Shown here: in pieces, positions 53,876-64,000 of the stretch | How positions within the stretch are numbered: position 1 is the stretch's first letter | Layout: every line of letters begins with the position of its first letter | DNA from: Lanius collurio | Lineage: Eukaryota > Chordata > Aves > Passeriformes > Laniidae | Direction of reading: 5' to 3' | NCBI GenBank assembly: GCA_020086605.1 | Contig: JACBWW010000051.1 | Span: 3,393,554-3,457,553, forward strand | Length of the DNA stretch: 64,000 bases | Translations under genes and position numbers: made by a program | The notes under the pieces: generated by a model | Told to the model about the DNA's origin: nothing | Database searches by the model: none | Seen by the model: the letters and a program-made list of their open reading frames with translations, nothing else

Positions 53876-56049
53876 ACTTGCAAGAAACAACATAATATTG
53901 TCCTGTTCCCAAGAATCTGGAAGAAAGCTTGCCCATGATCAAGGGGTTTTCTGAAGGAAAAGCTGGGAAATAGGAATTTCTTGCATCATCATTCCTCTAA
54001 AAAGCCAGGACTCTTAGTGATCTTTTTAACTCTGTTCTAGATGGAAGCCTTCCCTGCCAAATACAAACAAAACACAGGGGTGTCTCCTATCATTCCAAGC
54101 TCTAAATGTGAAGGAGACAATGGTTTTCACATGTCTTGTCTATATATACATCCAAACCAGAAACTCAGAATGAACAATGGAAGCAGCGAGCCTGTGTCTC
54201 CAGTCCACTCTGCAATAAAACTTTGCTGAGGATCTTCCTTACTGAGTGTAGGTACAGTGAAATTTGACCCAGAAAGGGTAACATTTCCCCTATGTGCCTG
54301 TGCAAGAGATATGCTCATTTTTGCACATTCCTATTTAATACCTGTTACAAGGAAAGGATTCCTGTTTTAAGACTATTTTAGGACCTCTAAAAGAATTTAA
54401 GGGAACTTCTGAGAAGGCTATGTTCAGCCACAACAGAGTGGTTTAAGTAGATATGTGGCAGCTCTTTTTCTTAAACCACGTTGCACGAAAGCACTGCAGT
54501 TTAATAAAAAGCACTGCAACCAATGTGCCTGGCAGATGAATATGTCAGCAGTGGAAGGTTATAAATGTCAGATTGGTGCATTCATAAAAATTGCACTGAA
54601 ATGCTCCCGTGCATCCTGTCACTGCTCAGGCCTCCTGCAGCGAGGGAGCTGTGGGACACAGGGACAAGAGGCTCTGCATGTCCTTGTCAGCTCCTTGGCA
54701 CTCATCACTGTGGGCTTGGGCAACTGAACAAGGCAGGTGTCTTTGACCCTGTGCCCAGAAAGCTTTTGGGTTCCCTCTGCCAGGTTCCAGCTGTCCTCAA
54801 GATGAGGCAAGAGGTTCCTCAGAGTGCCTCAGAATGCCAATTCTCACACAGGACACTAAAAATGTGTAGGTTCACACAGGTAACTTGTAACCTGCATGAT
54901 ATAGCAGGTTATGGGCAACATCTCCATCTCAGTCTGGAAGCAGAAGAAAGGCAAGCAAGACTGATTATTTTTTATTTACTTATTTCATTCTTGTCACAGT
55001 TTCCACGAACACATGAAATTTCATGCTTCAGTACCTGCAACCCATCTTTTGGTGTAGATACAAATAAGGAGTTCAGTTTATGTTGCTTGAGAGGAGAATG
55101 AGATCAGGATTGAATTTTGAGACAGATGGGACTGATTCAAAGGTTATATTTGCAGAATATGAAATATTCAGAGCCAGGCAGTCCATGGCTGTCTGTGTTC
55201 TGCTGACACATTTCTGGATGGAAAGCAGAAAGCTGAACTAGAGCTTTGCACAGCCAAAAGGCTCCTACTGAAGAAGACAGTCACGTAAACTCCCATGAAC
55301 TCAAACTGCTCAGTTCCAGGCTATTGCCTCATTTGCCAAGAAATGGTTAAGAAATACAGCAGTTTTTAAGAATGTGAGATTAATTTTATTCTTTTTGTGA
55401 AAGTTATGTCGTCAGTGTATCAGATAGTATCAGTAAAACTCAATATGCAAAATTTAAACATAAAAATTCCTCAGAGTGGCAGTGGAAAGCGAAGTAACAT
55501 CTGTGATATCTTACTGTTGGCAAGTTACATTTGAATGCAATGAAACCTGAACAAAAGCAGAGCAGGGATGACCTTGCAGACTTCTTAACACTGATGGCAA
55601 TACATAAGGGAATCCAGCCCAGGAACTGGCTTTTAATTCAGTTCAGTGTTAACCACTCCCTGGTCAAAGGTGTTCCAAGGATGTATTCATTAATGCAAAA
55701 TTTCCATGCTCAGTTACCACAGGCACTTCCAGTACCCTTCTCATTCAGCAACAAAGCCTTGTATTTGACTACAATGCTGGTAAAAGCAGTGTAAACTCCA
55801 TTCTCCTCCTATGAAGGGAGTAAAAATAATAGTAGATACGATAAAACAGCAGAATCAGATTTTAGTTCATTGTAAAATTCACCAAACATACCAATGAACT
55901 CAACCAATTATTTTCACATAGAAATGTTGATGAGATTGTAACAAGTTTCAGTAATGATTCACCTGGGATAGATTTGAATAAAAGCCTAAAAGGGAAAAGC
56001 TCAGTATTTCTACTGCCAACTGCTAAAGCCAGGCAGTTCCACCAGTGTT

Positions 56050-56071
56050 TTTTCTTTCCATGGAAAGAAAA
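56050..56071. repeat. 22-bp perfect palindrome
   Basis: The sequence TTTTCTTTCCA is immediately followed by its exact reverse complement, TGGAAAGAAAA, with a central CCATGG. There is no loop, so a duplex-binding dimer site is as plausible as a hairpin. Confidence 0.9.
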
Positions 56072-56607
56072 TCCACTATAAAGTCCTAGTAAGGTGTAGA
56101 TGGAAAGACAACTAGAAAGATGGTTCTCAACAAGGATGAATTTACTTTACAATATAATCTAACTGTTATTTTAGCCATTTCATGAGGTTTGGAGAAAAGA
56201 ATTCCTTGTTTCCACCACCAGCTTTCTTTTCCCTTTTTCTAATCTCCTCAGAGGATAATTAGCTCACAGCTGCGTAACTCAGGAACATATTTTCATCATC
56301 CTTTCAAACTGCCTGTTGTGAGCTTGGGCTCTCACAGAAGCACTAGAGGATTATTTGATACTAATATATGCATTTGTTCCTACACCCAGAATTAATGGGT
56401 ACAAGGACAGATAAACTCTGCTCCCATTACAGAGCGATTTATTCAGTCAAGGGACAAATAAGAAGAAGAATAATGGTCAGAACATACTGGAAGCACAAAG
56501 CACAGATGAATAAAGTCAAAGGCAAACCCCCCATGGACCTACAAAGGCTCACTGTGAGGCATTTTCATGAACTTCTCGAGAGAGGGGATAGGTAAAAAGT
56601 AACTTAC

Positions 56608-56740
56608 AGCTCAGTCACATCCTTGGGAATTCCCTTGGGCAGCATCCGCAGCCCTTTGTTGCTGCAGCGAACCACGGAGTCCACACAGGTACACTGGGAA
56701 GGACAAGGAGGGGAAAGCAAGCAGCTGCTTTCATCATTAC
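56608..56740 (-). CDS. SLIT3: SLIT3, LRRNT cap exon of LRR domain 4
   Basis: This 133-bp exon joins the linker after domain 3 to the N-terminal cysteine cap of the fourth LRR domain. The acceptor is CCCTGTGCAG; the first two bases complete the Gly codon left open by the previous exon. The protein reads GNDESSC, then a short Pro-rich stretch, then [20 protein letters not shown] and [12 protein letters not shown]. The C-x3-C-x-C spacing followed by a single Cys is the LRRNT pattern, and VVRCSNKGL is a strong SLIT signature. The donor is GTAAGT. The exon ends after the second base of a Leu codon, the phase shared by all following LRR exons. Confidence 0.97.
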
Positions 56741-58895
56741 CTGCACAGGGAGAGAAGCAGAGTGGGAGGAAATCAGCATTCCAGCCCAGGGCACGCACTC
56801 TGAGGATAACTGGGGACAAGGACCAGAGAAGGGAACCCCTGAATGCAGGGTCACCATCACAGCATTTTAAACTAGATCCAATGCTTTGGATCACCCTGCC
56901 TTCATGCAAGTTCTTCAGGCAACATGAACAGTTCATACACTGAATAGAAATAGTTTTAAATATTTTTTTTCTAAGGAGAAACTACTTGGTAATTCTGCTA
57001 ATTACAGTGCCATCAGTTGTATGAATCCCAAATCCTCCCCTCACCCAAAATATGCAGCTGAAATGAAGAACTCGACCAGCACATTGCCCTTAAATTCATC
57101 TGGACAGATGATGTTCACTATCTACTCGCCTTTTGAAAGACTTTTTTTGAATTCAGCTTTTAGATGTTTATTTTTTACTTTCTAAAGTCAGCCCGGAGCT
57201 TTGTTTATGATCTGAATTGTAAAGCCTCATTGTTTTTAACAACGATAACCAGACAAACAACAAACTGAAGCAGCACACTTCCAACTGCTGGCAATCCATC
57301 TGTGCACACATAAAAATATCAACTTTCTCCAAAAATGGTTTCAAAGGTCCATAAACAGCAGATTAAATCTTGTAATTGAAGAACAATAGGGTTTCTGCAG
57401 TAGAAACCAGCGCTTTGAAGCTAAGAACATTAAAGCATGGATTTTCCCCAAAAGCAACAGGCTTTGCAAAACATAAGGCACATGCCTGCCGCAGGATCAC
57501 GATGGATGTGAAAGGAAACACTTAGTGGCACATTCTCTGGATGACAGGGCGGGGAACCACACAACTGTGTGTGAGCACAGGCAGCCCGAGCTGCCCGGCA
57601 CAGACACCCAGAGCTCCCAGCCTGCTGTCATTATGTGCCGCCTGCTCTTCCCTTTTAACTGATGCAAGGACTAATTGAGACAGATCTGTTTCTTTCTTCT
57701 CTCTGCTGGAGGCACCCACGAGCACTGAGATTAAAGAAAAAGAGTGGAAGTCCTGGTACAAGATAACAGAATTACCCCTGACTGTATGGGTAGGAAGCAT
57801 TTGCATTCAGAGGGCTGGGGAGGCACCACCAGACTACAGAAGAACAGAAGATTGTTTTTTTCTTTTCTTGCCTGCTGAGTTTAATGACTGGAAACAAAAT
57901 TCAAAGTCCTTCATAAACCTACAGAAAGAGCATGGGTTTTTTTCAGCATATTTAACTTTCCCCTGTGTTTCACACCCTGCCACCACCTACTTTCCATTCA
58001 CCTCCACCGCAAGTTACTGCCTGACAGAGGAAGCTCCCAACTGTGGAATGACATTTTGTGCACCAGGATTCTTCTCTTCTCCCAAGTGTGGAATGTCATT
58101 CTGTGGACCAGGATTTTGGTTGGTTTTGGTGTCTTTTTTTTCTCTCAAATTAAAAGTGAACTATTCTTTTATGACTAAACTTGGGTCTCTTGAGCCCTCA
58201 GCTCAAGAACCTGGGCCTGTTGCCAGATTGCTTGACTAGGACAGCAATTAATTTTTACTCTAAGTAGGGAACTTCTATCACTCTTATTGTCTCCTCAGAG
58301 GTATGACTAACTGCATCTCCAGCCTCTCTGGTCTCAACAAGCTGCAAGTCAAGTTAGCAGGGCATTCACTGGCAATTTTCTCCTTACTATTTTCTCTAAA
58401 ACCTGCTTGCTCACAAGACAAAAACTACCTGGAGGATGAAAGAAATGTCAGGGTATTTTCTTCTAAAGCTTTATAGACTCAACAAAGCATGAAGCATCAC
58501 TGAGTCATTTCAAATAATATCTAAGTGGTTTTTTATTTCCCTGTATTCACCTTTTACTAGTGACCCTGAACAGTATCCAAATCTAAGAAACTTTTCAAGC
58601 CCACTGGCTTTAGAGTGTTAAATAAGACAGTGAATAAGGAAGTGGGAGGAAGGCCCAGGATCATACTAGGATTAGACAAAGCAGAGCATTTGTCTATAGC
58701 AAATTAATTCTTATATTTAGGTGTTGATTGTAGAAATTCAGACCCTGGAAATCTAGAATAAAAATAAAGTATTGATAGAGAACAGCTTTAGGTGGCTGCC
58801 CTTTTCAGCACTAAACCAAAATGTTTGCTATGCAGCACTGCTTGGTAGTGGTGCCAGCATTGCCACAAGTGCCAAATCACACTGGATTTTCTTAC
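56741..58895 (-). other. SLIT3: Intron between the LRRCT3 and LRRNT4 exons
   Basis: About 2.2 kb, containing a 45-bp tandem duplication at 58034. A GC-richer patch at about 57535-57660 has no recognised function. Confidence 0.8.
58034..58117. repeat. 45-bp tandem duplication, two diverged copies
   Basis: Two units start CTCCCAACTGTGGAATGACA (58034) and CTCCCAAGTGTGGAATGTCA (58079). Both continue with TTxTGTGxACCAGGATT, where x marks differing bases. The period is 45 bp, so frame is kept, but nothing suggests the region is translated. Confidence 0.9.
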
Positions 58896-59059
58896 CATCA
58901 CAGGTGAAGTCCTGGACATCTACATCTTGGATTGGAATATCCTTTAAGAAAAAGGGTTTCAAGCAGCGTGGATTTCCACTGACAATTCTCTTCTTCCTCA
59001 GCCATTTCCCCAGCCAGGCCAAATGGCAGTTACAATTAAAGGAGTTAGCCAGCAAATTA
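58896..59059 (-). CDS. SLIT3: SLIT3, LRRCT cap exon of LRR domain 3
   Basis: This 164-bp exon encodes the cysteine-rich C-terminal cap that closes the third leucine-rich-repeat domain. It starts after a polypyrimidine tract ending CCCTTTCAG and ends at a GTAAGA donor after the first base of a Gly codon. The translation shows the cap pattern: [17 protein letters not shown], then NPRC, then FTCD, which are the four cap cysteines. The length equals the usual LRRCT exon of the family and of the domain 4 cap in this window. One residue is odd: the motif that opens the cap is normally N-P-F before CxC, but here it reads N-S-F (AAC TCC TTT). The protein region is extracellular. Confidence 0.97.
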
Positions 59060-62000
59060 CTGAAAGGGAACAAAACATGATTCCATTACACAAGAACATA
59101 CAGAAATACTGAAATTACTACAGAAAGACGAGGGGCTCCAACTCCAAGCTCTTTCCTGTGTTCTGTTCCTGTGAGATCTCTCCTCCATTCTGCAGATCTG
59201 GGAAGTTCTGTGCAGGTTTTATACTAGGGTTGGGATTGTAATTAAAATATATATAGTTACACATCTATAGACAAATATTAATAAACCAAAATGCTAACAG
59301 TTATAATTTATACATACTTACATCACTACTGGGGCTGGAATTATAGTGGAATTCAATCCAAGCTACAGCTCACACCCAAGTCTCAACTCACCTCACAAAC
59401 TGCACCCATGTGTGCATGATCTTCAACATGATCATGTGCTTGCCCCAGCACACTCGTGCTCTCCCCTTGCCTCTGTTCCAGCCCATACAAATCAGTGCCA
59501 GGAGGAAGCCACTGGCAAGCTGAATTTGGGTTTCCTCACTTTCATTTTGAGCCACTTAGGAAGTTTTCTCAGGTCTGGATATCTGTAGTGCAAAGCATCT
59601 GCTCTGCTGCCCTGTGAACTCTGTGGGGTCTGCTTCAAATCTTGCTCCAGCTCCCGAAATATCTGCCACAGAGAGCTGCAGCCTAGGCCTGGTACTGTGG
59701 TGTGCAGCCCCCAAAGCAATCCAACAGCCCCCACGAGATGGATGGATCCCTCAAACAGCCTGGCTTAGCAGCTCTTGCCCAGCTAAACTTCATAAAGGAA
59801 AAAGGCTGATATCCCTGGTAAAAAGGGAGAGCTGATTGTGTTATGCACAGAGACAGGGAGAATCAACAGCCTCAGTCTGAGGCTGCCTCATGGAAGAAAA
59901 ATGAGCTGTCGAGGCCTGTGTATGGAAAATGAAGTATCTAAACTAACACTGATGGAATTTTCACATCACGTGTGAATGTATGCAGGAGTTAATACTTTGG
60001 TAGCACAGAAGGAAAAAGGATAATGAAATTTCTTTAAATCATAGCATATCTTTTAAGACAAGAAATTTGAAGGCAAGAAACGGGCACTTCAAGTGCAGGT
60101 GTAGTAGCTGAAGTAGCTAGTAAGTCTTCACTTGCAACATGCTTTCACAAACCTAAACATGCAGTCAAAATCACATTAGGACTTCAGCCAAATAATTCCT
60201 TCAGAAAATAATAGTACTGAGGACAAAAACATATGGCACAATTGAGGTGTGGCAGTTAGCAAGCAAACCCAAAGCAACTCCTAAATCCTGTAGGTTCTAG
60301 GCCAACATCACATAGCCACAATATGATTTACAGCTGCTCTCAGCACTGCAGAACAGCCTCCTTCAATCACTGCTCTGCCCTGCAGCTCTGGGGTTAATCC
60401 CACGTGGATCTAACACAGGCTTATGGACACTGTGGAGAGAGGAAAACTGGGGGGAGCAGAAAACTCAGCATAATGTTATAAAAATACTCCACCTGCTTCA
60501 CACAAAGACTCAAAGGCAAGGCTAACACTGCAGAAAGGTGAGAAATCCAACAGGTTACACCAGAGCTTTCAGACAGAAGGTGCAAAAGAGCACTGAAAGC
60601 AATACTCTAATTCTAGCTGCTTTCCTTCTGAATTGTTTTCCATTTTCTTTAATCCATAATGGGACCACATGCAGGATGCTTTGTATATTTTCCACACTGA
60701 TACACTTTGGCATCAGCAGAGTGCCTAAACCAAATGTCAAAACCACCAACACTGAGTGAGCCAGTGCTTCAAAGGCCATTTGTTCCACTGATGGGAGAGA
60801 GTGAGAGCACATTCACAGAGCTACTTCCATGACACAAATCCTCAGAATGAAATAATCTGCAGTTGGAAACCAACAGCAGGTGTGTATAATCAGGGTTCTA
60901 GAAAACCAGCAGCTCTGAGTGTGAAGGACATTTTACACATCAAGAGAGCAACTTACCAAGGCTATCAAAAACTTTCACAAACATTCAATCTACAAAATGC
61001 TCCATATCAAAAACTAGTAATTATTCCTGTCTAGAGAGGAGAGATTGTTTTGACTTAATGTGCTACTGCTCACTAGCTGAGCAGCAGCAACTATCCACAA
61101 AGCCTCCTTTTCTTCTTGGCAAACACAGGTTAACATATGATGTGAAATTTTTGGAATCTTTAGTTTAGAAGTGGGATTATGCTTTTTCTTAGGGAGTAAG
61201 AAAGAGATAGGTTGTTACAGATAAGATTAATAAATAAACAAATCTACCATTTAGAAATTCGAATCACTCCAGGCAAAAAAAAAGGGCAAATTTATCTTGT
61301 CAGTAATTCCACACATCCTTCTGCTACTTTTAGCAAGATCTAGATTTTATCCAACTGCAGAGCAGTGATTTTTAGCTTTAATGCAGTATGAAGCTCACAC
61401 ATGTCCCTACATACGTGCTCTTACCATGGTAAGACTGTGATTTTGATAGAAATGTAAGATGAATGCTCTCCTTAAAGTATCACATAGGTAAAGAGATCCC
61501 CTACTTTACTTGAAATGGAATTGGAAGTCTGGAAAGGCTAATTATATACCAAAGCTTTACTGTGAAATCTGACTATTCAAGTGGAGTTCTCAAATCAGAA
61601 ACAGTAATGCTGGGTAGAAAAATTGATGTGAGAACTCATCATTAATAATCAGAATTCCTACACACACAATAGTGATTTACCCACTCAGACAGAAATACAG
61701 CAATCAAACTTTTAGCAGAGATTTTGTCCTAACATTAAATTCAGAAGTGTTTACTCAAGGACATAGACATATTTTAAAAATCAAGGGGAAACAGAAGTCT
61801 GGAGAAATGAAATATGCATATCCTACTACAAGTGCCTCTTCAAAATTGCAAAGAAGTCATGGAATATTAACTATTTAAATGGATTCCAGTGACCTGTCAG
61901 AAAAACATGCTGAAACACATCTGGATGTTTTTGAAATTAGGTTGAAAATATATTCTGGAATTCAGGTTAAGTTTATACAAGAGTAGTTACATGTCATTCT

Positions 62001-63986
62001 GGCATTAGCTTCATGCAGTTACTTTAATAACAATCCATGGAAACCAGCTCTGCTTACAAATATGTCCCCATTACTGTGTAAGACCTAAAAGACATGACTG
62101 AGGTCTTGGCATGGCAAAGTGCAAGTGCACTTCAAATTAAGATGCTACAGTGCCTAGTTTGACCAGTAGCAAACAAAAAACTACTATTTTTTCTACAAAA
62201 TAGATATTCTTCCTCTACTGAAAGTCATTATTCAGGGTATTATTTTCATAGCTGTTCATGTTTTGAGAATATCACCAACTCATAAAGAATAAGAACAAAA
62301 GAAGCAATATTCTTTAGTGCTGTAAATATGCCAATATAAAAATGGAAATGGAAGCTTGCATGAATTTTTGTGTCCCATTAATAGATGTAAAAGTAAAGCA
62401 TTACAATACCCAATTAGTTCCCAAAGTGGGGGCTGAACAGGGAAAGCAGTGACACTACAACATCACTGAAGTCAGTGATGTTCTCCTCCAATAAATCCAC
62501 CTACAATGGAGCACTGTTGGGAAATGAACACAGCTAAATTCTGTATTTATATGTCAAAAATCACCATGGCCTCAACCCAGTGTGTAAAGAAGTCAAAACC
62601 ACACCTTTTCTGTCTGTAGATCAAACACAGAATGAAAATGTGTCAAAGAACAAACTCTTCCACCAAGACACAGCTAGGAAGTAACAGGATTATAAATCAG
62701 TGCCAAAGCAATGCATTCTAATTAGCAGCAGCTTTAATTGTTCTCACTAGAAAGTGCAACAATCTTTTTCCACAGATGAAAAAAGAAAATGGGCTTTTTC
62801 CTAACAAACTATGACAAAGACAATTCTGTGAAAGCAAGGCAGGGGCTTTGCAGACTGGTTCAGAGAGTCCCAGCACAAAGGGAGCCACGGAAGGCAGCGT
62901 GGAGACAACTGTGAGAGGAGCAGGCCTGCCTGCAGCACAGCAACAACAAGCTCCCAGCAAGTGCCACTTGCTTTGACCAGGGACTTGAAAACAGTCAATA
63001 AAAATAATCTGCTTGTGTTTCTCTCTTTGTCCATCACTTTCAAGGAGACTCTTGGCACTACACAATGTAAAAGAAAAGAAAATTCTGTGTTCCTTATGCT
63101 GCACAGAGTTAATGCCAAAATGATAACTGATTTGCTGGTGAGAAGCTGTAACAGTAAAGGGAAAGTGTGAGCAACAAAACAGCTGAGATCCAACACTTCT
63201 TTCTTTGCCCAAACATGATGGAGAGTGCTCTCCAATCCTGAAATGCAATAGCACTGAGAGTTTATTTTGACTGGACAATTAGGCTGTGTTTTCAGGACAG
63301 ACAATTTCCATCAACAGCAGCAGCAGGGTCCCCTCTCACAGCTGGAAACGAAAGGCAGACTTTCTTTCCATATTTATCAGTCTGTACTTTATTAAAATGG
63401 ACACACTAAAAAAGCATTTAAAAGTATTTAAGAAGCATGAGAAATATTTAAAAGAATGATTGAGAAGTGTAAGAGAGTTAAAAGAAAGTTTAGGTTGGGA
63501 TTTTTGCATTCACATTCAGTAAGACTTGACTATTTTGGTCTTCTTCAGATGGTTTGAAAATCTAAGAATTAGCTCGTAGACTTCTGATGTTTAACTAATT
63601 TACTGAAATCCAAGAAAGCTGTTCTTACAAAATCAAACTCTACTGACACAAAAGCAGCTTCAGGGAGCTGAAGTGTGTGATAAGCTATGCCCTTTGAATC
63701 TGCAGAAAGTGTTTTACACGACCTTCCCCTGCACATTGCACTGGGCTATGACACAGCAGAACACACAGTCATCCTGCCTGAGGCTGGCAACCTCCAACTG
63801 TTTGCAGCCACTCCAGCTGAAACTATTCAATTTTTATTTTTTTTAAATCACACCTTGCATCCTCCAAACCTGTGATTTCAGTAGGATGGAGTTTTCTTTC
63901 CCTAGATGAGGTTTTCCATATAAACTGCAATGTTGTCTTTTTAAAAGGAAAGCACAGAAGAACCACAGCATAAAAAGATAACTCAC
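59060..63986 (-). other. SLIT3: Intron between the last LRR exon of domain 3 and LRRCT3
   Basis: About 4.9 kb. Apart from a 16-bp palindrome at 61419 I see no repeat, exon or RNA gene. The two longest overlapping minus-strand open frames (62718-63304) look like random intron. Confidence 0.8.
61419..61434. repeat. 16-bp perfect palindrome
   Basis: TCTTACCATGGTAAGA is its own reverse complement, again with a central CCATGG. A splice-donor-like GGTAAGA is present on both strands as a result. It is probably chance or a minor site. Confidence 0.8.
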
Positions 63987-64000
63987 ATTGTAGACAAAGA
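63987..64000 (-). CDS. SLIT3: SLIT3, 3' end of the last LRR exon of LRR domain 3 (cut by window edge)
   Basis: Only the last 14 bases of this exon are in the window. On the minus strand they read S-L-S-T followed by the first two bases of a codon, then a good donor, GTGAGT. The split codon is completed as Ile by the first base of the exon at 59059, giving SLSTI then NLLAN. This agrees with the final leucine-rich repeat before the C-terminal cap of domain 3 in SLIT3 (SLSTINLLSN in mammals). The in-frame join and the donor make the call convincing despite the short length. The exon start lies beyond 64000. Confidence 0.85.

Larger units (their letters stand above)
48146..56607 (-). other. SLIT3: Intron between the LRRNT4 exon and LRR repeat 1
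   Basis: About 8.5 kb. It holds a 22-bp perfect palindrome at 56050 and a small tandem duplication at 53843. There is no recognisable transposon, exon or RNA gene. Confidence 0.8.
1..64000 (-). other. SLIT3: SLIT3 gene, internal segment (exons plus introns)
   Basis: The whole window lies inside one gene read on the minus strand. Eleven exons were identified by translating the minus strand, checking AG acceptors and GT donors, and confirming that the split codons join in frame from exon to exon. The order of modules is LRR, LRRCT, LRRNT, four LRRs, LRRCT, EGF, EGF, EGF. This is the SLIT layout from LRR domain 3 into the EGF region. SLIT proteins are large secreted guidance ligands for ROBO receptors. 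Assignment to SLIT3 rests on paralogue-specific stretches such as [30 protein letters not shown] and [20 protein letters not shown], which differ from SLIT1 and SLIT2 as I know them. Both ends of the gene are outside the window. Confidence 0.95.

Noticed and set aside
62718..63304. Two overlapping minus-strand open frames of 186 and 167 codons
   Set aside because: There is no recognisable domain, splice support or SLIT3 similarity. Two frames open at once over a low-stop region suggests chance in intron.

Overview
The window is vertebrate nuclear DNA, most likely from a bird. It has typical GT-AG spliced exons separated by kilobase-scale introns. The interspersed repeats I recognise are of avian type: two CR1 LINE pieces carrying the familiar avian CR1 3' sequence, and one possible degenerate ERV/LTR-like piece. 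The species cannot be named from the sequence alone.

The only gene I can support is the middle part of SLIT3, on the minus strand, so the transcript runs from 64000 down to 1. Eleven consecutive coding exons were read in order with compatible splice phases: the end of an LRR exon (63987-64000, cut by the window edge), the LRRCT cap of LRR domain 3 (58896-59059), the N-terminal cap of LRR domain 4 (56608-56740), four LRR exons (48077-48145, 46963-47034, 46710-46781, 41236-41307), the LRRCT cap of domain 4 (36617-36780), and three EGF-type exons (32718-32842, 17192-17289, 11016-11155). Together they hold 1123 coding bases. The rest of the gene lies outside: signal peptide, LRR domains 1-2 and most of 3 beyond 64000; later EGF repeats, laminin G domain and C-terminal cystine knot below position 1. 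Paralogue-specific residues match SLIT3 rather than SLIT1 or SLIT2.

The remainder is intron. The largest complete intron (17290-32717, about 15.4 kb) holds most of the recognisable accessory structure: a 762-bp CR1 copy, a second CR1 fragment near its 5' end, a GC-rich block, and two direct copies of a 264-bp segment about 96% identical with no indel, 2537 bp apart. Other introns hold several strikingly perfect inverted repeats (26946-26974, 40273-40313, 56050-56071, 61419-61434), short tandem duplications, and A/T tracts.

The encoded part of SLIT3 is a secreted extracellular scaffold. LRR domain 4 is the dimerisation and heparan-sulphate-binding module known from SLIT2, followed by EGF repeats with consensus sites for O-glycosylation and Asx hydroxylation. 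I found no second gene, RNA gene, CRISPR array or prokaryote-like system. The SLIT3 host microRNA miR-218 is not in the window; by comparison with mammals its intron should lie upstream, beyond 64000.
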